A DNA stretch of 64,000 nt from Sphagnum magellanicum (taxonomy: Eukaryota > Streptophyta > Sphagnopsida > Sphagnales > Sphagnaceae): the NCBI GenBank assembly GCA_021904315.1, contig CM038910.1, positions 23,570,256 through 23,634,255 of the forward strand, in the 5' to 3' direction. Shown one piece after another: positions 34,380 through 45,029 of this stretch. Each line of letters opens with the position of its first letter. The stretch's first letter is position 1. The position numbers and the translations under genes were made by a program. The notes beneath the pieces are model-generated. The model was given only the letters and a program-made list of their open reading frames with translations, did not search any database and was not told the origin of the DNA.

Positions 34380-35830
34380 ACAACCTGGTGGCCACCATAT
34401 TGAATTTGTATCTTCAATTTTTATTTATTTAGTTTGTTTTATCAGTTAAAATTTTAGTGTGATCTATGTAAAATTTTCTTTAACATGAACTTGCCATGGT
34501 GTTGTTAAAGTTTAATTTGTAAACATATTTGTAAATGTTCATTTTTTTTTAGCTTTTCCTTTTGGTCTTGGTGTCCACTAGGTGATTTATAATGAAAGTT
34601 TGAATAAATATAACATTGTCAAGTTATTGTTTGGACTTTTGTAAAATCTTAAATTAATTAAATATGTATTATGGACTATTTTTGGCCACTAGGTTGTCAT
34701 TTCACCTCCAATTCAACACCTCATGGCCATTAGGTGGCCTTTTGAGATATATTGTTAAGCTCCCACCTATAATGGAAACTTGAGAGAATTCTTGGAGCCA
34801 ATTAGTCACAACATGAAATACTATCTACCCCTCATGGAATTCATTCTCATAATTATTTCAATTTTCAAATACCATTTTCTACCACACAGTGGACCTTTCA
34901 AATATCACATGCCTACAACGACACCTAGTGGCCACAAGGTGGTGGTTTTATTTATGACCCAACACTTAGTGGCAACCAAGTGGGCCTTTGAGATATTGCA
35001 CATGGTTTCGACCTATGATGGAAACCTAAAACAATTCCTAGCACTAATTGGCTACCATGCAAGATGTTATCCTCCCTTCATGGAGTTGATTTTCATATTA
35101 TCTCAACTATGAAATACCACCATTTTGCCACAAGGTGGTCCTTTCAAATATAACATGCCTACAATACACACTCAAGGTGGCCACCAAGTGGTCATTTCAC
35201 CTTAGACTCAACACCTGGTTCTCACAAGTGGCATTTTGAGATAAAACACACGGCTTCCACCTATATTGGAAACAATTACAAAAATTCATTTCATCTTTCA
35301 AACCTTACTCCATTCCCAAAGTTCCATGTTGGGTTGAGATTTAGGAAATTTGACCACTATCACCTCATCCATCCATGTTGTTCTGCCTTTTTTCGCAATG
35401 AACTAAATGACCTAGTGTCCATCAACCGTCGTGCATAATATCTTTTATGGATTATACTCAAACCAATAAAAACTATCTCCTCCCATTGAGTTTACCTAAT
35501 GGCCATCGAGTGGTACATTCATGACTATTAGATGCCAAAAAAACCACATGCTTGTAACCAAAATAACTTATGGCATCTAATTTACACCTTGAGGAGGAAT
35601 TGGGGTTGTGAACAATGAATAACCTTATGTTATAGCCAAAATATTTAGCCCATTAGTTCTTGATGCCTCCAATGGCCCATTCAAATTCAACCATTTATGA
35701 ATGGTCATTGAGAGCCAGAGCAACCAATTTAGTTAAAGGTGTAAACACCACCTGGTGATCACTAGATAAAGTCTAAGGTCAGATTGGAGTCTAAAAGACC
35801 ACCTAGAGGCCACCATGTGGATTTGTTTTT
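34380..35830. repeat. Cluster of GTGGCCAC-centred motif copies
   Basis: The phrase CACCTAGTGGCCAC(A/T)AGGTGG or close variants occurs near 34386, 34570, 34686, 34727, 34926, 34968, 35116, 35172, 35208, 35497 and 35809. Between copies, TTTGAGATAT..CA and CACATGCCTACAA recur, so a longer unit of about 200-250 bp is repeated in 34.68-35.28 kb. It is the same motif as the minisatellite at 29.05-29.70 kb. No coding is supported. Confidence 0.7.
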
Positions 35831-36239
35831 TAGTGAGATTTTAAAAGCTAACATTTTGTTGCAAGTTTAGAAGCTAAATATCTCCCCAACCAAACATTGT
35901 GATTTCATAGGAAAGACCATTCATTCTTTAGTTGATTCAGGAGATTCCGCATTTTAAATCTTGGGTCCTAGGTTGTTTGAAGGATAACCCTGAAACTTTG
36001 GTAGGGCATATTAATATGCATTTATTTAGATTTTTTATTGATTCTTTAAGGTGGCCTATGATGCAGTATGTCGTGACGTGTAGTGTCGTGACATACAATG
36101 TCATAAGGGTGTAAATCCATAGTAAACTCTACTAAACAAAAAGACTAAAACCAGTCAAAGGTAGAAACTAATCAACCAAAAAGAGATGCATGCACATATA
36201 TATACAATGCACAAGAGGAAGCTGAGATGAAATTATCAT
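35831..36239. other. Flank of the Gypsy fossil
   Basis: Would hold the 3' LTR of the minus-strand element at 36.24-44.57 kb if one survives, but no sequence here pairs convincingly with DNA beyond 44.57 kb. GTCGTGACGTGTAGTGTCGTGAC at about 36073-36095 is a local direct repeat, quoted only by position and its GTCGTGAC units. Confidence 0.35.
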
Positions 36240-36295
36240 GTATCCCCCCCTAGACCTGAGCATGGTTTGAGTAGAAATCAAGGTGTTGCAAAAAA

Positions 36296-36430
36296 ACATG
36301 ATGAATAATACCAAATGCCGGCAAGAACTTGAGTGAGCTCCGACTTGAAACAAAAGAGATGGTATCCACCATTATAGTTATCGCAAAGTAGCATCTGATC
36401 AACATCGTTTGTCTTTTGACATATTTGACA
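36296..36430 (-). pseudogene. PHD-finger domain at the C-terminal end of the Gypsy polyprotein (fossil)
   Basis: An open frame (36278-36589) continues from the integrase tail into PCQICQKTNDVDQMLLCD, GGYHLFC and GIWYYSSC. This is the PHD layout C-x2-C...MLLCD...G-[YW]-H-x2-C...W-[YF]...C. PHD fingers bind histone H3 tails, unmodified or K4-methylated. By analogy with the chromodomain of chromoviral integrases, it could steer integration to particular chromatin; that function is inference. Upstream in the same frame, RPLGVLELQN resembles the GPY/F-like end of Gypsy integrases. Confidence 0.75.
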
Positions 36431-36599
36431 TGGATAGTCAAATGGAGGAATCCAAGTTGACATGATGATGGTAGGATCTAAGTTCGGCAGGTGGCAGGGC
36501 ACATAATTTTTGGAGTGATCTCGAATTATGCATCTGTTAGCATTTTGCAACTCTAACACACCTAAAGGCCTGATTGCCTTAATCCTCAAGATAGTGCGA

Positions 36600-37445
36600 C
36601 TGGAAGAAGTGTTTAGAGTATCATTAGGTTGCCACTAGATATACACAAAATCACCAACATCAAATTGTCTTACCTTAGATTTGTAACTGCCACCTCGTGT
36701 ATGTGCATATTGTAAGGTGTTTCAATGTTGTGCAATGGACAAGTTTTCCATGGCCATGGGCATAACCCTCCTGAATAGAACAGTCCTCTCTGTGATGACC
36801 TTAGCCCAAGTGGCTGGGGAGTCCAAGTCCATAACCTAGTCCATTTGAGTAGTAATGGAAGAGGGTGGAATGGGATGTCTCCCAAAAAGTAGAAAGTAAG
36901 GAGAAAAATGAAATAAAGAGGCGTGGTTGGACATCCTCTAACCCATGGCGATGTAAGGTAGGGTCAGGTCCCAATCCTTTTTTTTCTTAGTGAGGCAAAT
37001 CTTCCACAATCCCTTTTTGCATGTCTAAACCATCCTCTCTGCAAGGCCGTCAGCTTGGGGATGATCCCTTAAAGTCCGACAATGGTCAATGAGAGCATGA
37101 TCAAGTAGGTCTTGGAATTTTCCTCTGAATGATGATCTTTGATTAGTAAGGCACTCAATACAAGCCCCAAAGCTACTTAGAAAACATGGCTAGTGTTGTG
37201 TGATGACTTGTTCAGTAGCGCAACAAGCTCGACCCACTTTGAAAAAATGCTCAATCATAATCATTATGTAAACATTACCCTTGGAGGTCTATGGTAATTC
37301 TCCAGCTAAATCACACGACCAACGATATAACATGCCCTGAATAGGGAGTGGAAAAAGCGTGAGCTATCGAGAGGAGAAGGAAGTTCTCACTCCATCACAT
37401 TGTTCACACCTAGCAATGATGTTTCAAACTTGAGCATACATACCT
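36600..37445 (-). pseudogene. Gypsy integrase region (fossil)
   Basis: The zinc-binding part is marked by IIARCEQCDG near 37388-37420. The catalytic core follows with a D-x-A-G-type block near 37300-37330 and HPQADGLAERM near 37040-37075, the usual place of the catalytic Glu. A C-terminal FDVGDFVYI block lies near 36640-36665. It joins DNA copies of the element to host DNA. Several interruptions are present. Confidence 0.75.
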
Positions 37446-37792
37446 CTCCAATGGTAATGAGGAGCGAAAAGGCTATAAATACGCTTAATTCCAAAGTGTC
37501 CAAGCTCTAACTGTACCTTTTGAATAAGACCAGGTCGTTCATGTGGTGGAGGAACCATTCTGTCACCTTGTGGTAAACATCAAACGAAGTGATTATCCCT
37601 CCATGAGTAGCATTTGGACCGTTGTTGTATGTGATCCCAATGACTTGATGTAACTTAGGGAGGGTATTCCCCATGCTGAAAAAACCTTAGAGTGTCCAAG
37701 TCCTCCCATATATCCATAATGGGATGCTCAACTAGGTTACATTGCAGTAGTACAAGATAACTAAATGCATAAAATATATGTACTGCTGGAAT

Positions 37793-38215
37793 CTAATTGA
37801 AGTTTTGCTTAGTTTCTGAGAAATCTTGAGAGGTAGTGAAGGGTTTTCGTGACATGGTATTTGTGTCTTGATGTGTAATACCATGTCGGTGAATAACCTT
37901 GAATTCATACTCTTGAAGTATAAGCGCCCAACGAACTAACTTACCAGTAAGCTTATCGTTGGTCATCAACCACTTGATAGGTTGGTGGTCGATATACAAA
38001 GTGAAATTGGTGCCATAAAGATAGGGCTTGAAATGTATGACGGCCCATAAAATAGCAAGGCACTTCCCCTCATATGAAAAGTAGTTGCTTTTAGCCTTGT
38101 TGTTGCTTCGAGATGCATAGGCAATACATATTCCTTGCCTTCCTCATCAAGTTGGCCAAGAATAGCTCCAATACCAAGAGCACTCAAGTTAGTGTGTAAA
38201 ATGAAAACCTTGCTG
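37793..38215 (-). pseudogene. Gypsy RNase H domain (fossil)
   Basis: VFILHTNLSALGIGAILGQ lies near 38160-38215. The C-terminal part at 37793-37999 reads DHQPIKWLMTNDKL, RWALILQEYEFKVIHR and HQDTN. This is the normal Ty3/Gypsy RNase H, directly following RT. Confidence 0.85.
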
Positions 38216-39290
38216 AAATCAGGTCTTTTTAGAATGGGGAACTTTGAAAGCTTTTCCTTGAGTGTGTTGAAAGCTTCCTGAGCTTCATCACTCCATGTCC
38301 AAGCAACATCCTTCTTTAACAATGCATAGAGAGGATGAGCAATAGTACTGAAGTCTTGGACATAAATTCTATAGTAATTACATAGTCCGATGAAGCTCCT
38401 GAAAGTGTGAACATCAGTAGGATTAGGCATCTCCAAAATGGCTACTACTTTGGCCCAATGAGCCATAATACCATTTGGTAAAATCCTATGTCCAAGGTAG
38501 ACTACTAAGGTGACAGCAAACTCACACTTTTTAGGATGGATCTTCATATTGACTTCGTGGAGCCTCTTGAATAACTCTTCGAGATGAGCCAAATGCTACA
38601 GGAGTCCTTTGCTATGCACTAAGACGTCATCTATGTAGCATTTCAGGAAATATGCCCCTTCAAGAACTTGGTCCATGACTCGCTGAAAGAAAATAGGTGC
38701 ATTCTTCAATCCAAAAGGCATCACAAGCCATTCCCACAACTTGTTGCTTCCATGGAATGCCATTTTCTTGCGATCCTTTATAGCAAGCATAATTTGGTTG
38801 AAGCCTTGCCTCAGATCCACAATTGTGAAGATGTTTAAGTCTCCAATGCTATCAAATAGTTCTTCAAGGATGGGCATGGGGTACCTGTCCTAAGGTGTAA
38901 CTAGGTTCAAAGGCCTATAATCCCCGCACATCCTTTTTTCAGTCCATAATCCAGTTGAATCCTTCTTTGCTAGCATTATTATAACGACTACCAAATCAGA
39001 ACTTGATGGCTAAATGAGACCAACTTCATGGAGCTCTTTGTATATTTCATCTACCAATTCCCACTCATGCTTGCTCAACCTATGCCTCCTCCGATAGACG
39101 GGTGTTTCATTTATAAAGTCTATAAATAACTACATGGTCTTACACCTACTTAAGTCTTTCATTGAGAATGCGAACACATTCTCATACTTAATTAATAAGT
39201 TTGTGACCTGGTCTCTCTCCTTCTTGGTGAATTGGTTCCCCATAACGAAAGAGTAGTTGCAAACACATGGATTAGAATTGGAAAATGTGT
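38216..39290 (-). pseudogene. Gypsy reverse transcriptase domain (fossil)
   Basis: The frame 38596-38877 has TIVDLRQGFNQI, MPFGLKNAPIFFQRVMDQVL and the active-site box YIDDVLVHS. The next frame has KKCEFAVTLVVYLGHRI and FRSFIGLCNYYR (thumb). Upstream to about 39290 are the usual leader blocks, including ETPVYRRRHRLSKHE and KKDSTGLW. The motif set is typical of plant Ty3/Gypsy RT. Confidence 0.9.
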
Positions 39291-39569
39291 TTGAAAAACA
39301 TGGTGTATTTGGTTTTCCATTATCTAATTGTGCAAGTTCGTAAAAGGTTGTAATTGTTTCTCTAGAAGCTAATGTACCCCTAGGTGTATTAAAAATAACT
39401 TAAGTCAAATTACATGGTACCTCCTCCCCCCCCAACACTGAGAATGAATGTAGAGTGTTGAAGATAGGCAAGTGTACTTGGTTGGGGTGCCATGTGGTCG
39501 TATCGCCAGAACTACAAGCTAATTGAATCAGTGGTGGTGTGGTGTACATTTGAAAGAATACATATGTTA

Positions 39570-40515
39570 CCAATAACCATGTAAGGGAGTTCAGGTCCAT
39601 GCCTCTCCCTAATTGAGCGTTACGTTCCAATCTAGTCAACTTGGTGCATCTAATAGTGCCAGTTTGGAACCCCATAACCCTTTCTCTTTCTTTTGGGCTT
39701 GGTTCATCCCAAGTGGCTAAAGCATGACAATACACCAACCAGGCTTGGTCCATTTCCCTAAAAGGTGTGTGCTCCTGGGAAGGAGACAAAGGTGGGCCAA
39801 ACACCTCTTGGTTTTCCAATTGTGTTCGTAAGAAACCAAGGAGGTTTCTCTTGCCTTGTAACTAGTTGGTAAGAGCTTTGATCATCCAATATGTGAGAAA
39901 CCTGCAGGTTGGGGTCTTTGATGGTGTATCTCAAAGCCAGCTACAGATTTGAGAATGGTGCAAGGTTGGTCCACCAATTACGCAACCGGTGCACATAGGA
40001 ACCGCATTGTGCCGCATCGAGTAGGAGGGGTTCTCTAAGGTAATGCTTGACCAACGTGTAGTGTTTTTGGACTTTATCCTTTTGGTCAAGCTAAGAAGGG
40101 GTGTTTTTAATTACATAACCAAGCGTAGGAAAAATGGATTGAGCCCAAGTGATTAATCATACCAAGTCCGTGAAGAGATCGAATCTTGTGTCACTTAAGC
40201 TTTCTCCAAATCTAGTCGATGAAAATCCTTGACAGTCCCAACCTAAAATGATTAGGTCCACAGGGCCAAGTAATTCCATATGTTTCTTCTGAATTAGTTG
40301 TATGTTAGAGGGCAAAAACATGAAATTGGTCTTCCATGTGGTGGTTGCAAACTGTTGTGGAAATCTGGCTGTGAGCTCCATCATTCTTGATGCCGCCACT
40401 TGCCTTGCAATAGGATCAATGTTTACGTAGATATATTTTCGAACCACCATCCCTGACTGTAGTAGGGCTTCGAGACCTATACCAATACCACCAAAAAGCT
40501 CTGGTAATGTAATCC
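39570..40515 (-). pseudogene. C5 cytosine-DNA methyltransferase domain inside the Gypsy pol (fossil)
   Basis: Motifs in order on the minus strand: I, LPELFGGIGIGLEALLQSG (about 40451-40507), the SAM-binding loop; IV, GPVDLIILGWDCQGFSS (about 40217-40267) with the catalytic-type Cys; VIII, DAAQCGSYVHRLRNWWTNL (about 39960-40016); IX/X, PSPKERERVMGFQTGT and LERNAQLGRGMDLNSLTWLL (about 39571-39702). The span is about 315 codons, right for a catalytic domain alone. The order is canonical, unlike plant DRM enzymes, where motifs VI-X precede I-V; it is closest in layout to DNMT3/DCM types. No N-terminal PWWP, BAH or UBA region is seen. The family adds methyl to C5 of cytosine in DNA. The fossil lies between protease and RT. 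Confidence 0.85.
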
Positions 40516-41084
40516 CCTCCTTAGACAGTGTCTAGGTGATTAGCTGACAAAGTATTGGTTTAATCGGTTCGCCATGCCTCTCCATGTTCCCTAAATTAGA
40601 CAGAGTTTTGACCAAGGGTTTGTGGGCTGCTTTGAACCTCTATAAAACCTCTAGTCCATCTTGAATGTTAGTAGGAACCACCTTCAAGCTTTCAGTAGCT
40701 TGGGCGTAAGCTGTCTCCTCTTCATCTCCCTCTATCCACTTGTGGCTAGCTTGTTGGATGTAGGAAATGGTGTGTGCTTCCTTGAGCATATAGTGGTGAG
40801 CCATAGGACTATGGTTCCCATGTAAATCAAGGGTATGTATCCCAGGTGGTGGCCATCAGTCCCCCAATCACTTGGTAGTACGCATGTTCGAATTAATTGT
40901 CAATTGTGAATCTTAGTGGAAACAGGGCCTCTTGCCCAATGAACACATCGTAACTAGTGGCATTGGTGACTAAACATCTGACCTGTAGGCAAAACTCCTA
41001 ATCTGTACCTTCATTGAAGTTAAATGTAATCAAATCCAAGTTCTTCCTAAGTACCTCCTCTATGCTCCCACTAACAGTGCGAAT

Positions 41085-41675
41085 TTACCACATCGATTTC
41101 CATAGTTTGGAATCAAGCATGCCCATTTTCTTGGTGACTTGAATTCCAAGAATCACTAGTTGGGCACCTGTATCAAGAAGTACCACTCTGGGTGTATGTC
41201 CTCCCACTTGGATTGTTGATTCGGTATTGTCAACAATGGCAACTTTGGTTGCGATGGAAGTTCTCTCATTAGGCACCACCTTCAGAAATGAGTGAGAGAC
41301 TTTATGAAGAAAATGGATATCCACAATGCCTTTGTTGAATAACAAATTCACAAGTGAGGTGTTCTTAACTCCCTTTTGATATCTGAATGTAGAATCATAG
41401 GTAGTAGAGCCCACTAGTTTAGCCATGCTAAAATTAGTGACTAGATTACGAACGCCTCCTACAACACGTAAACTAATTGAATGTCTTTCTAGGGTGTTGG
41501 ATGGGACCCCTGTAGCATGTGGATCAGGGATTAGTAAAGGACTTGATGTAGTGTTCAGGATATCTTTTAGTAATGCAATTATGTCCCTGGTGTTTAGCTT
41601 CAAATTTTGAAAATTAAACAACGGTATACTCACAAGCTTTTGAACCACTTCACACATTTGAAGTTGGCACTCCAT
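41085..41675 (-). pseudogene. Gypsy aspartic protease region (fossil)
   Basis: A 196-codon open frame ends with VVLLDTGAQLVILG (DTGA at about 41163-41174), the retropepsin active-site loop, followed by a hydrophobic strand. The part before the loop is the gag-protease linker. It cleaves the polyprotein in active relatives. Confidence 0.8.
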
Positions 41676-42392
41676 AAGTTGATGAGTGGAAAATTATGTG
41701 TTTTCTTAATGTACATGCACTCCTAGGACATGGGAATTTGATGCCTTAACATTTTGTGGTGTAGTAGTCTCCTCCCCCCTCGCTAACAAGGTGCGTTCTT
41801 TTTCCGTGTTGAGAGGACGAAAAAATTATGGCATGATTGCTTGAGTTCTTCTAACCCTAGTAATATGACTTGAACCAGATGCGAATCCATCAGTATAAAT
41901 TACCTACCTAGTGACAGAAACTTTGGGTGCCACACTAGCCTCTTGTGCCGCAAAGTAGGAAGGGTAAACATAAGTGGCAAATTTTGGTGTGAAACTAAAA
42001 TTATGTGTACTAGAAAGAACATACTCCCCAACCATGGCATTGTGTGAGAGGCCATAGAACGACCTAGGAGGTCACTCCCGTGATCCTAAACCCTATACAG
42101 GTTGGGCATGACTAGTTGGTTGGGAAAACTTGCCTTTTAAATTAGCAAGTTGGGCCTTCAATGATTCAAGTTCACTTGGCAGAGTTTGAACTTGAATGGC
42201 ATGGGCTTGAAGCACCCCCCTTTTATCAACATTGTGCTCCTTCTTCTTAGCATTCTTATTGAAATTACCCTTGGTGGGGAAAGCCTGAGTGGAAGGTTAG
42301 GGTGCCTTGGCTTTTGGTTGAGGGGCAATGGAAAATGCTAGCAGATTTTGCCGTGGTAATCAGAGTTGTTTTCGTTTCGGGAATTTGGTAAA

Positions 42393-42434
42393 ACAACCAA
42401 CTTCCTGATGCCCCTCTTTCCCACAATAATCACA
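42393..42434 (-). pseudogene. Gag CCHC zinc knuckle (fossil)
   Basis: CDYCGKEGHQEVGC fits C-x2-C-x4-H-x4-C, the nucleocapsid knuckle that binds element RNA. It lies downstream of the gag matrix/capsid part and upstream of protease, as expected. Confidence 0.85.
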
Positions 42435-42721
42435 AAAGAAATCCTTGAAAGGAATGTTGCACTCATTAGCTATGTGGTTAAGATTGCCATAGTAGTTGTA
42501 AGAAGGTAGGATGGGTGCAATTGAGTGCACTATTTTAGCCCTTGAAGAGGAATGTGATGATATGGTTAGTGTAGCTAGTGAAGGTTAAGGCCTTGAACAT
42601 GAGGGAGGCCTCATAGTATTAGTTTCAAAGTGTGCATGAGCCAATTCCAGCTTTTTAGAAATATTGTACACATCCAGTGACGCACCCCCAAGCTCTTTCA
42701 TGGACTCAAATGTGAATCCAA

Positions 42722-43570
42722 ACTGAAAACAACGGAAGAGCAAGGAGTCAAGGCACGTTCCTTGGCTCGTAGCACTTTGAGGGGGTAGAGGGGCATGCTA
42801 GAGCTCTGGGATGGGACTAGGAAAAGTGACAAGCATCAACTATTCACATGGACTTGCACAAAACCAACACAAGGTGGTTAGTGCATAATTGGAGCACTTT
42901 TGATGCTAAAACGAGCCACGGGCAACTTGGACCCACAAGACTCACCACAGCCCAGACTTGGGGGGAGCCACCGCCTTCCACCCTATAATATACTCTATGC
43001 CTCTCCACGAGACCCACATCCAAATGGCGTTTTGTCCCAAGACTCCCAAGTGGGAACCTCGAAATTGCCAAAGTTGGGAATCCCACGACTTTGGGGCCCC
43101 ATAACTTTGTGTGCAAACCTCCAATTGAGATAAGGTTTAAAACAAAGTTGTAGCCCTCGTGGAGAACTTTTCAACAGTATGTTGCATGCCAATTGCACGA
43201 AAGGAAATCTGGTCAATTCTTGACTTTTAGTGGTCGGGAGTCAAACTGCCAATTTGACTCCCGGCCCTTCTTTTGGCCATAACTTGTGTTTCAAATGTCC
43301 AAATGGGTCATGCGAGCCCATTTTAGACATTTACATTTAATAACTTTCCAATGGTATAAAGAACTCTTCGAGCCATTGGGTTTTGACCTTTGCAATCGCT
43401 CTCTGAACATTCGGGAGTCTAGCAGGACTCCAATTCCCAAAGTGGAAGCTCCTTTGGGAGTGTGAGGGTTCATTCCCTCACACTTTCCTTCGCTCTTGGG
43501 CTTCCCTCTTGGCCCGCAACCTTGCAAGCCCTTGCTTTGGTCATCAGCCCAAAGCTAGGGTTGTGACATC
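42722..43570 (-). mobile_element. Solo LTR of another LTR family nested in gag
   Basis: On the minus strand it begins TGTCACAACCCTAGC (43570 downward), a common Gypsy LTR start, and ends near TTTTCA at about 42722. TGGAT flanks both sides, compatible with a 5 bp target duplication. Gag sequence resumes on each side (SMKELGGASLDVYNISKKLE follows it). Its 3' half matches the LTR fragment at 24958-25425. A TATA-like stretch (TATATTATAG) lies near 42982-42992. No internal region remains, so it is a solo LTR produced by recombination, younger than the host element. Confidence 0.7.
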
Positions 43571-43599
43571 CATTAAATTGTACGAGTCTCCAAATTCTG

Positions 43600-44345
43600 C
43601 AAAAATTCGTTACAAAACCTGCCCATGGTGTGTTGGAGTACATTCCAACAAACAAAGATACCAATGGGCAACTTCCAGGTCTATGATGCTCTGAGTATCT
43701 TCTTTAAGTTTGAAAAGCCTCCTATAGAGCATCTTGAGGGTTTCATCTTTCTACCGAGAGAAGGTGGCAAGCTACAATTTTTTTTCAAAACTCTTCACCG
43801 AAAATTCCAGCTTTAGAATTCAAAAGAATTCCTTCATTGCATCAGCAAAAGCTAGCGCATCAATGGTGGGAAGAATGTTTGCGGTAGCAACAATGAGTTG
43901 TTGAGGAGAAAGGTTTATTAAAGTAAGTACCTGGGTTTGGATTATTGGGCACAGTCCCATGATGTGCAATAGAAGCTTGTAGTGTAGCTTGAGAGGTAGT
44001 GGTGATGGCTATGGCATAAATAGGATTGGGGATCTGAGTGATGCCCAAAATCCTCGGAGAATGTTGCTCGTAGACATCCAATGCCTCATAGTGCACATAA
44101 TAGGCCAATTGTTTGAATGCGAACGCCTCAATGTAATTAGCGCCATATTTGAGCTCCAATTCACAAACCATAGTTGAAAAAGTTGTCTTGAATTCTTTCA
44201 AAGAAATGGTACCTAGCCTTTTGTTGAACTTCTCAATTCTCCCAAAAGAACTACTGACCTCCATGGTGTATATGGGTGTAGAAGTCACGACTTGTAGCGG
44301 AATATATGGTGATGGTGTGAAAGCAAGTGTAACAGTAAGCATATG
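43600..44345 (-). pseudogene. Gypsy gag, N-terminal part (fossil)
   Basis: The frame 43860-44342 carries FGRIEKFNKRLGTISLKEFK, LELKYGANYIEAFAFKQLAYYV and YEALDVYEQHSPRI, a helical retrotransposon-gag style capsid segment. More gag-like sequence runs to about 43600, where the nested solo LTR begins. Confidence 0.7.
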
Positions 44346-44570
44346 CCACTAATTAACCCCTCCAAATGGGCTTTGATGTATCATTAATGTAATGTAACCT
44401 GAACCTGAATTCTTGTTAGGAGTTATATTGGATGATGGTGGCATTGTAGACGCTTGATAGTACCGTCGTGAAGATCATGAACTCAAAGAAATCGACTAAA
44501 AGGATTGTGTGTTACTTCGTAGCTAATACTTGGGCTATGGATGAGCGGTAGTGCTCTTATCATCCGAAGA

Positions 44571-45029
44571 CATGGTGTTGTCCCATGCCAAAAACTTTTG
44601 TAACAATATAAAGCACTAACTACAAAGTTCTAACATAATCATGCAATTAAATGTAACCGTAATGGAAATAGAAATGTGAAATGCTTAAAAAATCATACCC
44701 TAAGCAACTTTCAGTTTCTATAATCACTAGTGCTAAATGAAGTAAAGGAAAAAATATATATATATTTATGTATTAATAAAAAATGTAAATATACGTATTA
44801 ATACTAAATAGGTAGATGTATATATTAATACAAGAGTATGTAGATGTACGTATTAATTAATATTAATATTAATATTTTTAAAATTTAAAATTTAAATTTA
44901 AATTTAAAAAAAAGTCGATGGACGGAACAAAACCAAATGGACGGAACCGTGGATGGAAGTCAACAACACAACGTCGAAGGCCACGGCGCTACAGAGCGCC
45001 CGTGAGCTCCGTAGCGATGGCTAACGGCA
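44571..45029. other. AT-rich DNA upstream of the Gypsy fossil
   Basis: Would contain the 5' LTR of the element if present. It has ATTAATATTAATATTAATATT and AATTTAAATTT simple runs at 44850-44910. No LTR pair could be established. Confidence 0.35.

Larger units (their letters stand above)
36240..44570 (-). mobile_element. Ty3/Gypsy LTR retrotransposon fossil with methyltransferase and PHD domains
   Basis: Reading from high to low coordinates, the order is gag with a CCHC knuckle, protease, C5 DNA-methyltransferase, reverse transcriptase, RNase H, integrase, PHD finger. RT-RNaseH before integrase is the Ty3/Gypsy order. A C7 run on the plus strand at 36244-36250 (a G-rich purine tract on the element strand) sits where the polypurine tract belongs, and 44553-44565 weakly resembles the complement of an initiator-tRNA primer site. 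Paired LTRs were not found. A solo LTR of another family is nested in gag. The copy is clearly broken, with more than ten interruptions, so it is old. Confidence 0.85.

Noticed and set aside
35831-36239. 3' LTR of the Gypsy fossil
   Set aside because: Position next to the purine tract is right, but I could not match it to any sequence beyond 44570, so no LTR is claimed.
42844-43216. Minus-strand frames with no stop for 60-90 codons in the solo LTR
   Set aside because: Overlapping frames in a GC-richer LTR with no domain; non-coding LTR sequence explains them.
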